A DNA stretch of 64,000 nt, taken from positions 310,001 through 374,000 of the forward strand of contig CBDFGK010000003.1 of the NCBI GenBank assembly GCA_965247075.1, given 5' to 3'. Positions 51,372 to 59,938 of the stretch are shown piece by piece. The stretch comes from CBDFGK01 sp965247075 (GTDB taxonomy: Bacteria > Pseudomonadota > Gammaproteobacteria > Pseudomonadales > Halieaceae). A program made the position numbers and the translations under genes. The notes beneath the pieces were generated by a model that did no database searches, was not told the DNA's origin, and saw only the letters and a list, made by a program, of their open reading frames with translations. Numbering within the stretch: position 1 is the first letter of the stretch; each line of letters begins with the position of its first letter.

Positions 51372-52733
51372 ATGAATACATTTAAAATATGCGAGTCGGT
51401 AAGTGGCAGGTGGTTGCGCGGAGCTTTATTGGCGCTACCCCTGTGTGCGTTGCAGATTGCAGTAAGTCAGGTCGCCGTTGAGCATGGATTGAGTACATCC
51501 AGTGCCGTCATGGCCGCCGAGGAAACAGAGAAGAAACAGCAGGAAACCCGTCGTACCCCGGCTTTGCGCAACAAGGTATACGAGCGGCTGGCGGAGGCCC
51601 AGGTATTTATCGAGAACAGGCAATACACCGAAGCCATTGAAGCCCTCAAGGATATGGAGTCTGAGTCCAGCAAGAAGCGCAAGCTGAATTCCTACGAATT
51701 GGCCAACCTCTACAACCTGTTTGCGTTTGTTTACTACTCCCAGGAAGATTACAAAAGCGCGCTGCGCGCCTATGAAAATGTAGTTAAGCAGCCCGATATT
51801 CCGCTGGCGATGGAGATCAACACCCGTTACACCGTGGCGCAGCTGTATTTCGTTATGGAAGAGTGGCAGAACGGCATCAATGCACTAAAGCAATGGTTCG
51901 AGGTGGCTGATGCGCCCAGTGCGCAGGCTTATATTCTGTTGGGACAGGGTTACTACCAGCTCAAGGACTACGACCTTGCTTTGGAGAACACGCTGATTGC
52001 CATGCAACTGTACCGGGACAAGGGCAAGTTGCCCAAGGAGCAGTGGTATAGCCTGGCTCGCTTCCTCTATTTCGAGAAGGACGACCTGCCCAATACTATT
52101 GCCATGCTCGAAGAGATGCTGGTGCACTATCCCAAGAAGCAGTACTGGGTACAACTGTCGCACATGTATGGCGAGGTCAAGAAAGAGAAAAAGCAACTGG
52201 CGACTATGGAAACTGCTTATGTGCAAGACATGCTGGATAAGGATAGGGAGCAGATCACCATGGCCTATCTTTACCTCAATGCCGAGGTTCCGTACAAGGC
52301 AGCGCGAGTTCTGGAGAAGGGTATTGCCAACAAGTCCGTAGAGGACAGTTCCAAGACCCTGGAAATTCTGGGTAATTCCTGGCGCCAGGCGCAGGAAATC
52401 AAAAAATCTATCCCGGCCATGGCTGAAGCCGCCGACAAGTCCGACAAAGGCGAACTCTACTGCCGTTTGGGCAACGTCTACCTGGATAATGACCAGTTCA
52501 AGAATACCATCAAGGCGAATAGGGAAGGTTTGAAGCGCGGCGGTGTGAAACGCCCGGATAATTGTAATTTGATCCTCGGTATGGCCTACTTCAACACCAA
52601 GCAATACAGCAGCGCCCGCAAGGCTTTTGTAAAAGCCGGTAAGGACAAGAGATCGAAGAAGTACGCAGATCAATGGATCAGGTATATGGATACCGAGATT
52701 GAGCGGCAGAGGCGACTTGAAGAAGGCGTCTAG
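51372..52733 (+). CDS. TPR-repeat periplasmic protein of the TonB operon
   Basis: 453 residues. N-terminal signal-type hydrophobic stretch (LRGALLALPLCALQIAVSQV) then tetratricopeptide repeats throughout (AEAQVFIENRQYTEAIEALK, YYSQEDYKSALRAYENVVKQ, GQGYYQLKDYDLALENTLIA, NVYLDNDQFKNTIKANREGL). Last gene of the DUF3450 operon, followed by a strong terminator. It is probably a scaffold for the TonB complex; the partner is not known. Confidence 0.88.
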   Translation: MNTFKICESVSGRWLRGALLALPLCALQIAVSQVAVEHGLSTSSAVMAAEETEKKQQETRRTPALRNKVYERLAEAQVFIENRQYTEAIEALKDMESESSKKRKLNSYELANLYNLFAFVYYSQEDYKSALRAYENVVKQPDIPLAMEINTRYTVAQLYFVMEEWQNGINALKQWFEVADAPSAQAYILLGQGYYQLKDYDLALENTLIAMQLYRDKGKLPKEQWYSLARFLYFEKDDLPNTIAMLEEMLVHYPKKQYWVQLSHMYGEVKKEKKQLATMETAYVQDMLDKDREQITMAYLYLNAEVPYKAARVLEKGIANKSVEDSSKTLEILGNSWRQAQEIKKSIPAMAEAADKSDKGELYCRLGNVYLDNDQFKNTIKANREGLKRGGVKRPDNCNLILGMAYFNTKQYSSARKAFVKAGKDKRSKKYADQWIRYMDTEIERQRRLEEGV

Positions 52734-52753
52734 ATCTCCCCACCGATAAAAAG

Positions 52754-52777
52754 GAGCGCGTGGCGCTCTTTTTTTTT
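52754..52777 (+). terminator. Rho-independent terminator of the DUF3450-TonB operon
   Basis: Six-bp stem GAGCGC / GCGCTC with loop GTG, preceded by AAAAAG and followed by nine T residues. It ends the transcript 20-45 bases after the TPR gene. The ribosome-binding site (GGAGGCGG) of the next gene begins right after the T run. Confidence 0.9.
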
Positions 52778-52787
52778 GGAGGCGGTA

Positions 52788-53048
52788 ATGAAAAAGATTA
52801 GGAACGAAGCTGAATTAGTGCGCGAAGCATTGCGTGTTGGCGACGTGTATGCAAAAAAGCGCGGCGTGGGTGCTTTTGAAGATACCGATTCCTCGCACGA
52901 TAAAATTACTTACCTCTATCGCCTGCTGGTGCACGATAAACTGGTCCATCCATTGGCTAAAGATCAGATCAACGATCCCAACATGAAGCACAAACTGGCG
53001 CTGTGGATTTCGCGCCAACTACCGACCGATCATCCGCTGTTGAAGTAG
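52788..53048 (+). CDS. DUF5062 family protein
   Basis: 86 residues, MKKIRNEAELVREALRVGDV then YAKKRGVGAFEDTDSSHDKI, YLYRLLVHDKLVHPLAKD. Small, helical, charged, no signal or membrane segment. It resembles a family of unknown function found in gammaproteobacteria (DUF5062 by my recollection). It must be transcribed from read-through or from a promoter overlapping the terminator. Confidence 0.8.
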   Translation: MKKIRNEAELVREALRVGDVYAKKRGVGAFEDTDSSHDKITYLYRLLVHDKLVHPLAKDQINDPNMKHKLALWISRQLPTDHPLLK

Positions 53049-53054
53049 ATATAG

Positions 53055-53125
53055 GGTCAGCGTAAAAACTCCGCTGGGATCTGGCTGTGACTAAAAATTC
53101 TCGGGGGAGTTTTTACTCTGACCCC
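53055..53125. repeat. 19-bp inverted repeat, likely bidirectional terminator or REP-like element
   Basis: Arms GGGTCAGCGTAAAAACTCC (53055-53073) and the complement of GGGTCAGAGTAAAAACTCC (53107-53125) differ at one position and enclose 33 bases. It lies between the converging DUF5062 and pyk genes. The GGGTCAGAGTAAAA core recalls dispersed repeats seen in other gammaproteobacterial genomes, but copy number cannot be judged from one window. Confidence 0.75.
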
Positions 53126-53139
53126 GGACCTTGCAGGTC

Positions 53140-54576
53140 CTACGGAACCGGCAGAACCTTCATGATATTGGTGTTGCCGCGTCTACCCATGACCATGCCC
53201 TTGGTCAGGATGATCTCGTCACCCGTTTGCAGATAGCCGCTACTTTTTATGTACTCAATGGCCCTGGCGTCTACCTCATCGGGGTCGAAGGCTGTCGCAT
53301 CAAAATATAAGGGCACCACGCCCCTGCACAAACACAGGCGCTGCAAGGTCTCCTGGTTGTGACTCAGCGCAAATATGGGCCGACCTGAACTGAGCCGGGA
53401 CATTAACAACGGCGTTGTGCCGGACTCTGTCAGGCAGGCGATACCGCGTACACTGCTGTGATGATTGGCGGCGTATATGGCTGACATGGCAATGCTTTCC
53501 TGGGCGCTACTGAAAGCCCGGTCAATACGGTACCTGGAGGTACGGGTACTGGGGTGCTCTTCCGCACCAATACAGGTATCAGCCATCGCCTTGACCACCG
53601 CCAGCGGATAGCTTCCAACGGCGGTTTCCGCTGATAGCATGACTGCATCCGTGCCGTCCAGAACGGCGTTGGCCACGTCGAACACCTCAGCCCGGGTAGG
53701 CATGGAACTGTTGATCATCGACTCCATCATCTGGGTTGCAGTAATCACCACACGGTCCATTTTGCGGGCCTGGCTGATGAGCGCTTTCTGGATGCCAATA
53801 AGTGACGCATCACCAACTTCCACACCCAGGTCTCCGCGCGCGACCATCACGCCCCAACTGGCCTCGATGATATCGTTGAGCGTGGTCTCGTCGCTCACTA
53901 CTTCGGCGCGTTCTATCTTGGCGATGATGGCCGGCGCCAGGCCCTGCTCCGCGAGCAAGTCCCGGGTCTGCAATATGTCCTGGGCTGATGAGACGAAGGA
54001 GACCGCGACAAAATCCGGCTTTATACGGGACAGGCCCTCAATATCAACCATGTCTTTGCGGGTAAGTGCCGCTGCGGCAAGTCCGCCTCCCAGCCTGTTT
54101 ATGCCCTTGCGAGAGTCGAGTTGACCGGCCACAGTAACCCGCGTCTCGACACAGGCACCATCCACACTTTCGACCTGTAGACGAATACGTCCGTCGTCCA
54201 GTAGCAGGATATCGTCGCGCCTTAGCTGGTTGGGAAGCTCGCTGTACTCCAGGCCCACACCGCGGGCCGTGCCCTCACCGGCGGCGATGTTGAGGTCCAG
54301 TGCGAAGCGGTCCCCTTCATTGAGTGCCACGCTGTTATCGCGAAAAACACCGATGCGAATTTTGGGCCCCTGTAGATCGGCGAGTATGCCAACATAGCGC
54401 CCCTGCCGGGTGGCTTGCTTGCGAATGCGTTGTGCCACCGCCGCATGTTGCTCGATATCACTGTGGCTGAAATTGAGACGGAATACATCGACGCCCGCGG
54501 CGATCAGTTCGGCAATGATTTGCTCCGATTGGCTGGCTGGCCCCACGGTGGCGACAATTTTGGTGCGTCTGGTCAT
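53140..54576 (-). CDS. pyk: Pyruvate kinase
   Basis: 478 residues. MTRRTKIVATVGPASQSEQI, FRLNFSHSDIEQH, VAVSFVSSAQDI, IIAKIERAEVV with the catalytic Lys region, VMVARGDLGVEVG, and ITATQMMESMINSSMPTRAE are standard. It converts PEP and ADP to pyruvate and ATP. It is closest in style to the PykA form, but I cannot be certain. The upstream desaturase gene on the same strand ends 31 bases away. Confidence 0.95.
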   Translation of the reverse strand: MTRRTKIVATVGPASQSEQIIAELIAAGVDVFRLNFSHSDIEQHAAVAQRIRKQATRQGRYVGILADLQGPKIRIGVFRDNSVALNEGDRFALDLNIAAGEGTARGVGLEYSELPNQLRRDDILLLDDGRIRLQVESVDGACVETRVTVAGQLDSRKGINRLGGGLAAAALTRKDMVDIEGLSRIKPDFVAVSFVSSAQDILQTRDLLAEQGLAPAIIAKIERAEVVSDETTLNDIIEASWGVMVARGDLGVEVGDASLIGIQKALISQARKMDRVVITATQMMESMINSSMPTRAEVFDVANAVLDGTDAVMLSAETAVGSYPLAVVKAMADTCIGAEEHPSTRTSRYRIDRAFSSAQESIAMSAIYAANHHSSVRGIACLTESGTTPLLMSRLSSGRPIFALSHNQETLQRLCLCRGVVPLYFDATAFDPDEVDARAIEYIKSSGYLQTGDEIILTKGMVMGRRGNTNIMKVLPVP

Positions 54577-54607
54577 GCTTGTGTATCTGCCGGTACTGGG
54601 GTGATTT

Positions 54608-55516
54608 TCAGGCTACGGCGTGCAAAAGCACTGCCCGGTAGCCGTGAAATATAGTTGTCTGTGAATAGGCTCCGCGCTGTTGGAGCAATTCATGCAACTC
54701 TTTGAGACGGTAGCAGGGTACGCCCGCCATAAAATGATGCTCGAGGTGGTAGTTTACATAATTGGGGGCAAAGAACAGGCGCTCCCACCACGTGGGAATA
54801 GTGGTGCGGGTATTATTGCGCGGGTCCAGGTCGTACGGGTCCGGCACTGCAGCGTGTTCAGCCACCTGGCGTATGCGCACGATCAACATATGCGTGGTGA
54901 GAAAAGCTGTCAGCCAAAGCAGGTAAATCCACGCGCTGAACAGCCAGCCCAGGCATACCGCAAACGCTGCATTGACCAGAATCTGCTGTACAAAGGGGCG
55001 TGCATTTTGTCTCTGTTGCGGGTCGGCCGAGAAAATACCGGCCGCACTGCGCAGTACGAAACGCAGCAACCTGTAGCCCGTCTGGCCGCTGAGGTCTCGT
55101 ATCACTTTGCGCCTGAAGCTCTCCCGGGGCACTGGGTAGGCCTGGTAATTGGGCAGGTCGGGATCCTCGTGGGTGCCGGCGTGCTGGTGGTGCCGGGTGT
55201 GACCACGGGCGTAGGCGTGTAAATCCGAGAACACGACGTTGGCGCACAGCAATTGGCCCAAGTTGCGGTTCAGGGTGCGGTTCTCAAAAAATGTGTTGTG
55301 GCCGCATTCATGGGTGATGACCGCCAGTCCCAGCTGCCGTCCGGCCAGCAGCGCTATGGCAAGTAGTACGGTGAGCGGGTTGGTCCAGTTGTCCACCATC
55401 CAAAATACCGCCAGCAGGGCCATCCAGGTAACCAGGAAGGTGCGCCAGGCCAGCGCATTGTTTTTGCTGGTGAAATAGCGAACCTCTTCGCTACTTAAAT
55501 ATTGTTTCCTTTCCAT
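54608..55516 (-). CDS. Membrane fatty acid desaturase
   Basis: 302 residues with several membrane helices. Three histidine boxes define the di-iron site: HECGHNTFFENR, ARGHTRHHQHAGTHEDPD and NYHLEHHFMAGVPCYRL. It introduces a double bond into an acyl chain, or oxidises a related lipid, at the inner membrane; regiospecificity is unknown. It overlaps the end of the upstream MmcQ/YjbR gene by 26 bases. Confidence 0.92.
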   Translation of the reverse strand: MERKQYLSSEEVRYFTSKNNALAWRTFLVTWMALLAVFWMVDNWTNPLTVLLAIALLAGRQLGLAVITHECGHNTFFENRTLNRNLGQLLCANVVFSDLHAYARGHTRHHQHAGTHEDPDLPNYQAYPVPRESFRRKVIRDLSGQTGYRLLRFVLRSAAGIFSADPQQRQNARPFVQQILVNAAFAVCLGWLFSAWIYLLWLTAFLTTHMLIVRIRQVAEHAAVPDPYDLDPRNNTRTTIPTWWERLFFAPNYVNYHLEHHFMAGVPCYRLKELHELLQQRGAYSQTTIFHGYRAVLLHAVA

Positions 55517-55871
55517 AACTGAGTATCAGCGCTTGTCTCTCATTTTTTTTCAGGTTTTTAACAACCAGGCCATAAGAACGGTCTATCATACGCTCGATTT
55601 CGCCCTGTGGCACATCACCGTCCAGAATTATGGTATTCCAGTGCCGCTTGTTCATGTGGTAGCCCGGCACAACGGCCGTGAAGATGTCTCGCAACATAAT
55701 CGCTTCATCCGGTTCACACTTGAGATTGGTCCGGGCCTGCCCGTCGTGCTCGACCAGAGTTGCAAACATTTTGGCCTTGATCTTCATGACAGCCACATCG
55801 GGGCCAAACGGGAAGTCTTCCCAGGCCTCTGGGTGGCTTAACAGGTATGTTCGGGCTTGCTGATAATTCAT
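55491..55871 (-). CDS. MmcQ/YjbR family protein
   Basis: 126 residues: ARTYLLSHPEAWEDFPFGPD, VAVMKIKAKMFATLVEHDGQ, VPGYHMNKRHWNTIILDG. This is the CyaY-like double-wing fold of YjbR proteins, proposed to bind DNA. Length is normal. It is divergent from ybaN and coupled by overlap to the desaturase gene. Confidence 0.9.
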   Translation of the reverse strand: MNYQQARTYLLSHPEAWEDFPFGPDVAVMKIKAKMFATLVEHDGQARTNLKCEPDEAIMLRDIFTAVVPGYHMNKRHWNTIILDGDVPQGEIERMIDRSYGLVVKNLKKNERQALILSYGKETIFK

Positions 55872-55930
55872 AGGCAGGGTCTAATTTAACATTCGTTATT
55901 TCCATACGGCAGTGGACCGCGACATCAACC

Positions 55931-56311
55931 GTGAAAAAAACCATTTATAAACCCCTGGGCTTTCTTTTTTTGGGTCTGGCAGGGCTGGGAATCATTCTAC
56001 CAATTTTACCCGGCACTCCCTTTTTGCTGCTGTCGGCCTGGTTTTTTGCCCGCTCTTCGGAAAAATGGCATCGCCGCCTGTTAAGCAGTGAGTTGTTCGG
56101 ACCGCTGCTGCGCAACTGGGAGGAGCAGCATTGCATATCCCGGCGCACCAAGGCCGCGGCGCTTACCGGCATGCTGGTGGCCGGCGGGGCCTCGGTGGTA
56201 TTTGGCGTTGACGAGACTAGCCTGAGAATTGCCGGTTTGCTGCTGATGGCGGTGGGTAGCGCCACTGTACTGGGCATTAAAACCTGTGAGTGTGAAAATA
56301 AATTAGACTAA
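55931..56311 (+). CDS. YbaN-like DUF454 inner-membrane protein
   Basis: 126 residues from GTG (KKTIYKPLGFLFLGLAGLGI). Family motif LPILPGTPFLLLSAWFFARS then SSEKWHRRLLSSELFGPLL, with two further helices near the C-terminus. Function unknown. It ends just inside the tandem operator that precedes the TetR gene (its stop overlaps the first site). Confidence 0.9.
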   Translation: MKKTIYKPLGFLFLGLAGLGIILPILPGTPFLLLSAWFFARSSEKWHRRLLSSELFGPLLRNWEEQHCISRRTKAAALTGMLVAGGASVVFGVDETSLRIAGLLLMAVGSATVLGIKTCECENKLD

Positions 56312-56334
56312 AGTCTAAATATAGACTAATATCT
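56303..56334. promoter_or_regulatory. Tandem palindromic operator before tetR
   Basis: Two adjacent dyads: TTAGACT-AA-AGTCTAA (56303-56318) and TAGA-CTAATA-TCTA (56321-56334), with centres about 16 bases apart. Location immediately before the TetR start suggests autorepression. The first overlaps the ybaN stop. Confidence 0.65.
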
Positions 56335-56338
56335 AAAA

Positions 56339-56902
56339 ATGGTAATCAGGAAGAGCAAGAAGCAAGCTACTGCGCACCGAATCCAGACGGTAGCGGCAGA
56401 TTTATTCCTGCGCAGGGGTTTCGCTGCAACATCCGTGGAAGACATCGCCGCCGCCGCCGGCATCTCCCGGGCCAGCCTGTTTAATCATTATCGCGGTAAG
56501 CCCGCCATTGTGGCGGCACTGGCCGCGGATATGGAACCACGCCTGTTGCAGTTGCTGCGCCACTACCTGGAGAAGCCGCTCTCTACCGCCCAGCGCTTGC
56601 AACAATTGTTTGAGTATGCGGCGCGCGTTCTGGCCCAGACCGCGCCATTGACCCGCATACTGTTTGTGCACGGCAGCAACGGCGCGGGTTTTCCCGAGCT
56701 GGAAATCGAATTCGACAATTTGATCAGCGCCGGTGTGCAGCAGGGGGATGTGCGTACCGACCTGCCAACCCAGCACTTGGCGGAAATGGTGTACCTGGCA
56801 TTTGTTGCCAGCCTGCTGGGTTGGTGCCGGCGAGACGATATAGAGCCTGGGCAGGCGCTGGCTGAACGCGCCCGCGGACTGGTTTTGCTGCTACAGCATT
56901 AA
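56339..56902 (+). CDS. TetR-family transcriptional regulator
   Basis: 187 residues. N-terminal helix-turn-helix: AADLFLRRGFAATSVEDIAA, AAGISRASLFNHYRGKPAIV. The ligand domain follows, with an ESX-like C-terminus (HLAEMVYLAFVASLLGWCRR). No ribosome-binding site is evident between the operator and ATG. The likely target besides itself is unknown. Confidence 0.88.
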   Translation: MVIRKSKKQATAHRIQTVAADLFLRRGFAATSVEDIAAAAGISRASLFNHYRGKPAIVAALAADMEPRLLQLLRHYLEKPLSTAQRLQQLFEYAARVLAQTAPLTRILFVHGSNGAGFPELEIEFDNLISAGVQQGDVRTDLPTQHLAEMVYLAFVASLLGWCRRDDIEPGQALAERARGLVLLLQH

Positions 56903-56906
56903 CCCG

Positions 56907-57740
56907 TTAGCTATCCAGCAATTGCTGCCCGAACTCCTGCAGGCACTGCTGTAAATACTCGTCCGGACTTAGCTCTGGGTGATCCAGCAGTGGCCGATAA
57001 TCCATGGCCAGACAACAGGCGGAGCATTCATCCACCGCATGACTTTGTGAAAAAGTGGCGTTGGCAGTTTGTCGGGCGACGACAGCGCGGTCGTAGTGCT
57101 TGCCTCCGGCTACCTGAGAATCGTGTAGTTTTAATAGCTGGCCTTGCAGGCTTGAATCTGCCGGCAAGGGTAGCTCAACCCGGTATTGTGAAGGCAGCCA
57201 GTCCAGTGAGCGCCACACTTCAACGCCGTACACTTGGTTGGGTTGTCGTGCAGCGGGCAGTTGGCGCAGGGCCGCCAGGCAAGCTCTGGCTACCGCCACA
57301 TGGGTGGCGTGGGCATCGGCGAGGTTGTGCAGGTAAAGTACATCTGGCTGGGACTGTTCAAGCAGGGCAAGCAGTTCTGCAATGATCTGGTCCTGATTGC
57401 CGGCGTTTAGTTGCGCACTGCTATAGCCCAACTGAAGCTGTGCTGAGTACCGCCCCAGCTCAGCGGCCTGGCGTTGTTCCTGCCGGCGCTGGGCAATCAT
57501 TTGCCGGTTGCTGAAATGACTATAGGACCCCGACCTGGGACTACCGGCGCCATCGCTGACAACCACGCCGCTGAACCACCGCTGGTCACTGTCGTGGCAT
57601 TGCGCGATACCGTGCCAGGCCAGGATTTCGACATCGTCGGCGTGGGCGCCTATGCCCAGGTGGGTAGTGCGCCGCAGGGCCTGCGAGACGCTGCTACCAT
57701 CGGGTACAAGGATATCGGCGTTGGGGCCATTCAATTGCAT
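56907..57740 (-). CDS. PIG-L family deacetylase
   Basis: 277 residues from MQLNGPNADILVPDGSSVSQ. Zinc motif THLGIGAHADDVEILAWHGI (HxDD) and C-terminal HNLADAHATHVAVARA with the second His. Members remove acetyl groups from GlcNAc-type sugars. Open codons extend upstream to 58145, but that part is antisense to the HIT gene. The chosen start gives a 78-base divergent gap, whereas an ATG at 57827 would overlap the HIT start by 9 bases. Confidence 0.85.
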   Translation of the reverse strand: MQLNGPNADILVPDGSSVSQALRRTTHLGIGAHADDVEILAWHGIAQCHDSDQRWFSGVVVSDGAGSPRSGSYSHFSNRQMIAQRRQEQRQAAELGRYSAQLQLGYSSAQLNAGNQDQIIAELLALLEQSQPDVLYLHNLADAHATHVAVARACLAALRQLPAARQPNQVYGVEVWRSLDWLPSQYRVELPLPADSSLQGQLLKLHDSQVAGGKHYDRAVVARQTANATFSQSHAVDECSACCLAMDYRPLLDHPELSPDEYLQQCLQEFGQQLLDS

Positions 57741-57818
57741 AGCAGCAGGATAATCGCTTAATCCGCTGCTGCCAAATACAGTAAGCTGTTGGTCACACAA
57801 GAGTTGCGAGGCACGGGC

Positions 57819-58226
57819 ATGATTCATCCACAGCTTGAACAAGACAGCCACTACCTGGGAACGATTGCCTCGGGCAGTGTGTTGTTGCACCGCAACGCGA
57901 GTTTGCCCTGGTTTATCCTGGTGCCGGATACGCAATTGGAGGATGTGCTGGACCTGCCTGCAGAGATGCTGGCGCGAGTGATGGCCGATTGCCGGCTGCT
58001 GTCCGACTTTATCAAGCGGGAATTGGGATATGCCAAGGTCAATTTTGCCGGTCTCGGCAATGTGGTTCCACAGATGCATTTGCATGTGATCGGCCGTGCT
58101 GCGGATGATCCTTGCTGGCCGCAGCCAGTGTGGGGAAACCTGCAACAGGAAAGCGGCTACGATGCCACCACCCTGGCCGATTGGCAGCGCCGGCTCAATG
58201 TGAAAATAAAAAACCGGATGACTTGA
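57819..58226 (+). CDS. HIT-family hydrolase
   Basis: 135 residues from MIHPQLEQDSHYLGTIASGS. FILVPDTQLEDVLDLPAEML and the histidine triad NVVPQMHLHVIGR (HxHxI rather than a full HxHxHxx, as in some proteobacterial HIT proteins). It probably hydrolyses nucleotide conjugates. Divergent from the PIG-L gene. Confidence 0.85.
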   Translation: MIHPQLEQDSHYLGTIASGSVLLHRNASLPWFILVPDTQLEDVLDLPAEMLARVMADCRLLSDFIKRELGYAKVNFAGLGNVVPQMHLHVIGRAADDPCWPQPVWGNLQQESGYDATTLADWQRRLNVKIKNRMT

Positions 58227-58287
58227 TTGTTGTCAATCGGTGATTTTACTACCTTTTCCCCTCTCGATTTTCCAGTGGAACATTCCC

Positions 58288-58478
58288 ATGAACGAGAACC
58301 TGGTCGCTGATAGCAAGCAGCGGCTAAGCTATGAGGCCAACCGCGAGGCACCGCCAGAGGGCAATCCGCGCCTTCTACAATACCTGCAGGCACCGTGGTG
58401 CACCGGTGGTCAAGGAGCAGCGCGGTCGGGTCCAGCGCCTGCAATGCCCCTACCACGGCTGGACCAACTCCGGATTGC
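58288..58478 (+). pseudogene. Rieske ring-hydroxylating oxygenase alpha subunit, remnant
   Basis: ATG with MNENLVADSKQRLSYEANRE (typical N-terminus) is fused, with a large internal deletion and a frame change near 58365, to RAFYNTCRHRGAPVVKEQRG and VQRLQCPYHGWTNSG. The latter contains both halves of the Rieske cluster, CRH and CPYH with 17 residues between. The sequence then breaks off at about 58478 into a reversed transposase fragment. Roughly the first quarter of a 400-residue enzyme is represented. Confidence 0.8.
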
Positions 58479-58940
58479 GACAGGCAACCAGGCGCTCGCC
58501 CGGGTAGTCGGGGTGGGTGAACTCAAACAGGTTGCTCTCATCGAACAGTCCCAGTTGCAGTTGCCCCTGATCGATCAAGGCGCGGATAGCGCCACTTTTG
58601 AGTGCGGTGATCCAGTCGATCCCTTCCTGCTCACGCAGGGCATCAACCGATTTCTGCGAGATCATGCCCCGGTCCCCGACCATCACCACCCGGGCAAGTC
58701 CAAAGTCTTTGTGCAGGCGATTGATCTGCGGCGTCAAGGTCTGCGGGTCCGCCGTATTGCCTTCGTAGACCGACACCGACACCGGACAGCCCCGGCCATC
58801 GGTTAACAGGCCGTTTTGACCTGCAGCTTACCCTTCTTGCCATCGCGGCTGTAGCCGCGTTTAGCCAACGGGCAGGTCTGGCCTTCAAAATAACTGGACG
58901 ACAGGTCGTACAGCACCAGGCTGTTGCTCAAATAAGCCAG
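58473..58940 (-). pseudogene. IS1634-like transposase fragment
   Basis: Minus-strand reading: LVLYDLSSSYFEGQTCPLAK, RGYSRDGKKGKLQVKTA, then a frame break near 58815, then LTDGRGCPVSVSVYEGN and ARVVMVGDRGMISQKSVDAL, ending VACRNPE where it meets the Rieske remnant. The DDSSS/YFEG and GDRGMIS blocks fit IS1634-type DDE transposases. Both ends of the gene are missing. Confidence 0.75.
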
Positions 58941-59007
58941 TATTTACCGGGTGTTCAGCGGGTTGAGGTGACTACAAGTGGAAAGAACTTCAGTCTAAAC
59001 CAGCATC

Positions 59008-59039
59008 AAAAAAAGGGGGCCGACAGGCTCCCTTTTTTT
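59008..59039 (+). terminator. Rho-independent terminator-like hairpin
   Basis: AAAAAAAGGGGGCC, short loop, GGCTCCCTTTTTTT: a stem with one mismatch, flanked by A and T runs, so it can work in either direction. It isolates the molybdenum hydroxylase operon from the decayed region upstream. Confidence 0.75.
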
Positions 59040-59075
59040 GTACTATATTTTCTCCACCGGTTTGTCGGAGTCATC

Positions 59076-59936
59076 ATGAATTATCACGCCCCCATCTCAG
59101 TTGAGGAAGCCTGTGCTTTGCTAGGTGGTACTGAAGGTAGCCGCATTCTTGCCGGTGGCACCGACCTGTTGGTGCAAATGCGCAGTGGCCTCCCACAGCC
59201 CGGCAACATTATCGATATCAAGGCCGTCCCGGGTCTGCAGGATGTGGTGCTCACCGACGCGGGCCTGACCATCGGTGCCGCTGCACCGGCCCAGAGTATT
59301 ACCGAGCGGGATGATATAAAGGCGCTGTATCCCGGCCTGGTAGAAGCCATAGACCTGATCGGTTCAACCCAGGTGCAGGGGCGCTGTTCTGTCGGGGGTA
59401 ATCTCTGCAATGCCTCACCGGCCGCAGACGTGGTACCGGCGCTAATTGTTAATGCCGCGATTGGTAATATTGTCGGCGCCGCCGGTGAGCGGCAGGTGGC
59501 GGTTGAGGACTTTAATACCGGACCGGGAGAGAACTGCCTGGGCGCTGATGAAATCCTGGTGTCACTGTTTGTGCCTGCCCCTGCAGCTCGCACGGCCGAC
59601 GCTTACCTGCGCTTTATCCCGCGCACGGAAATGGATATTGCTGTGGTCGGCGCCGGGGTTGCCGTGACACTGGATAAAAATGGCAGTTGCATAGCGGCCC
59701 GCGTGGCCATAGGTGCCGTCGCTCCGACAGCCCTGTTGGTGCCGGCGGCGGCAGCGGCACTGCTGGGAACATCTCTGGATGATGCCGCGCTGGAGGCGGG
59801 GGCAGTTGCGGTCAGCGCTGCGGCCCAACCCATTTCCGATAAACGCGGCAGTGCCGACTACCGACGCAGCGTGGTGGGTGTAATGGCTCGTCGTGCAGCG
59901 GCTATTGCACTGAACCGAATCACAGGGGGCGCATAA
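59076..59936 (+). CDS. Molybdenum hydroxylase FAD subunit (CoxM/XdhB-like)
   Basis: 286 residues from MNYHAPISVEEACALLGGTE. FAD-binding blocks ILAGGTDLLVQMRSGLPQPG and STQVQGRCSVGGNLCNASPA; C-terminal CO_deh_flav domain (RRSVVGVMARRAAAIALNRI). No insertion for a 4Fe-4S cluster is seen. It passes electrons between the 2Fe-2S subunit and an acceptor. First gene of a four-gene operon; 2 bases separate it from the next gene. Confidence 0.93.
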   Translation: MNYHAPISVEEACALLGGTEGSRILAGGTDLLVQMRSGLPQPGNIIDIKAVPGLQDVVLTDAGLTIGAAAPAQSITERDDIKALYPGLVEAIDLIGSTQVQGRCSVGGNLCNASPAADVVPALIVNAAIGNIVGAAGERQVAVEDFNTGPGENCLGADEILVSLFVPAPAARTADAYLRFIPRTEMDIAVVGAGVAVTLDKNGSCIAARVAIGAVAPTALLVPAAAAALLGTSLDDAALEAGAVAVSAAAQPISDKRGSADYRRSVVGVMARRAAAIALNRITGGA

Positions 59937-59938
59937 AC

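Noticed and set aside
51885..52673. 262-codon minus-strand frame
   Set aside because: Antisense to the TPR gene, with leucine-rich low-information sequence typical of a shadow.
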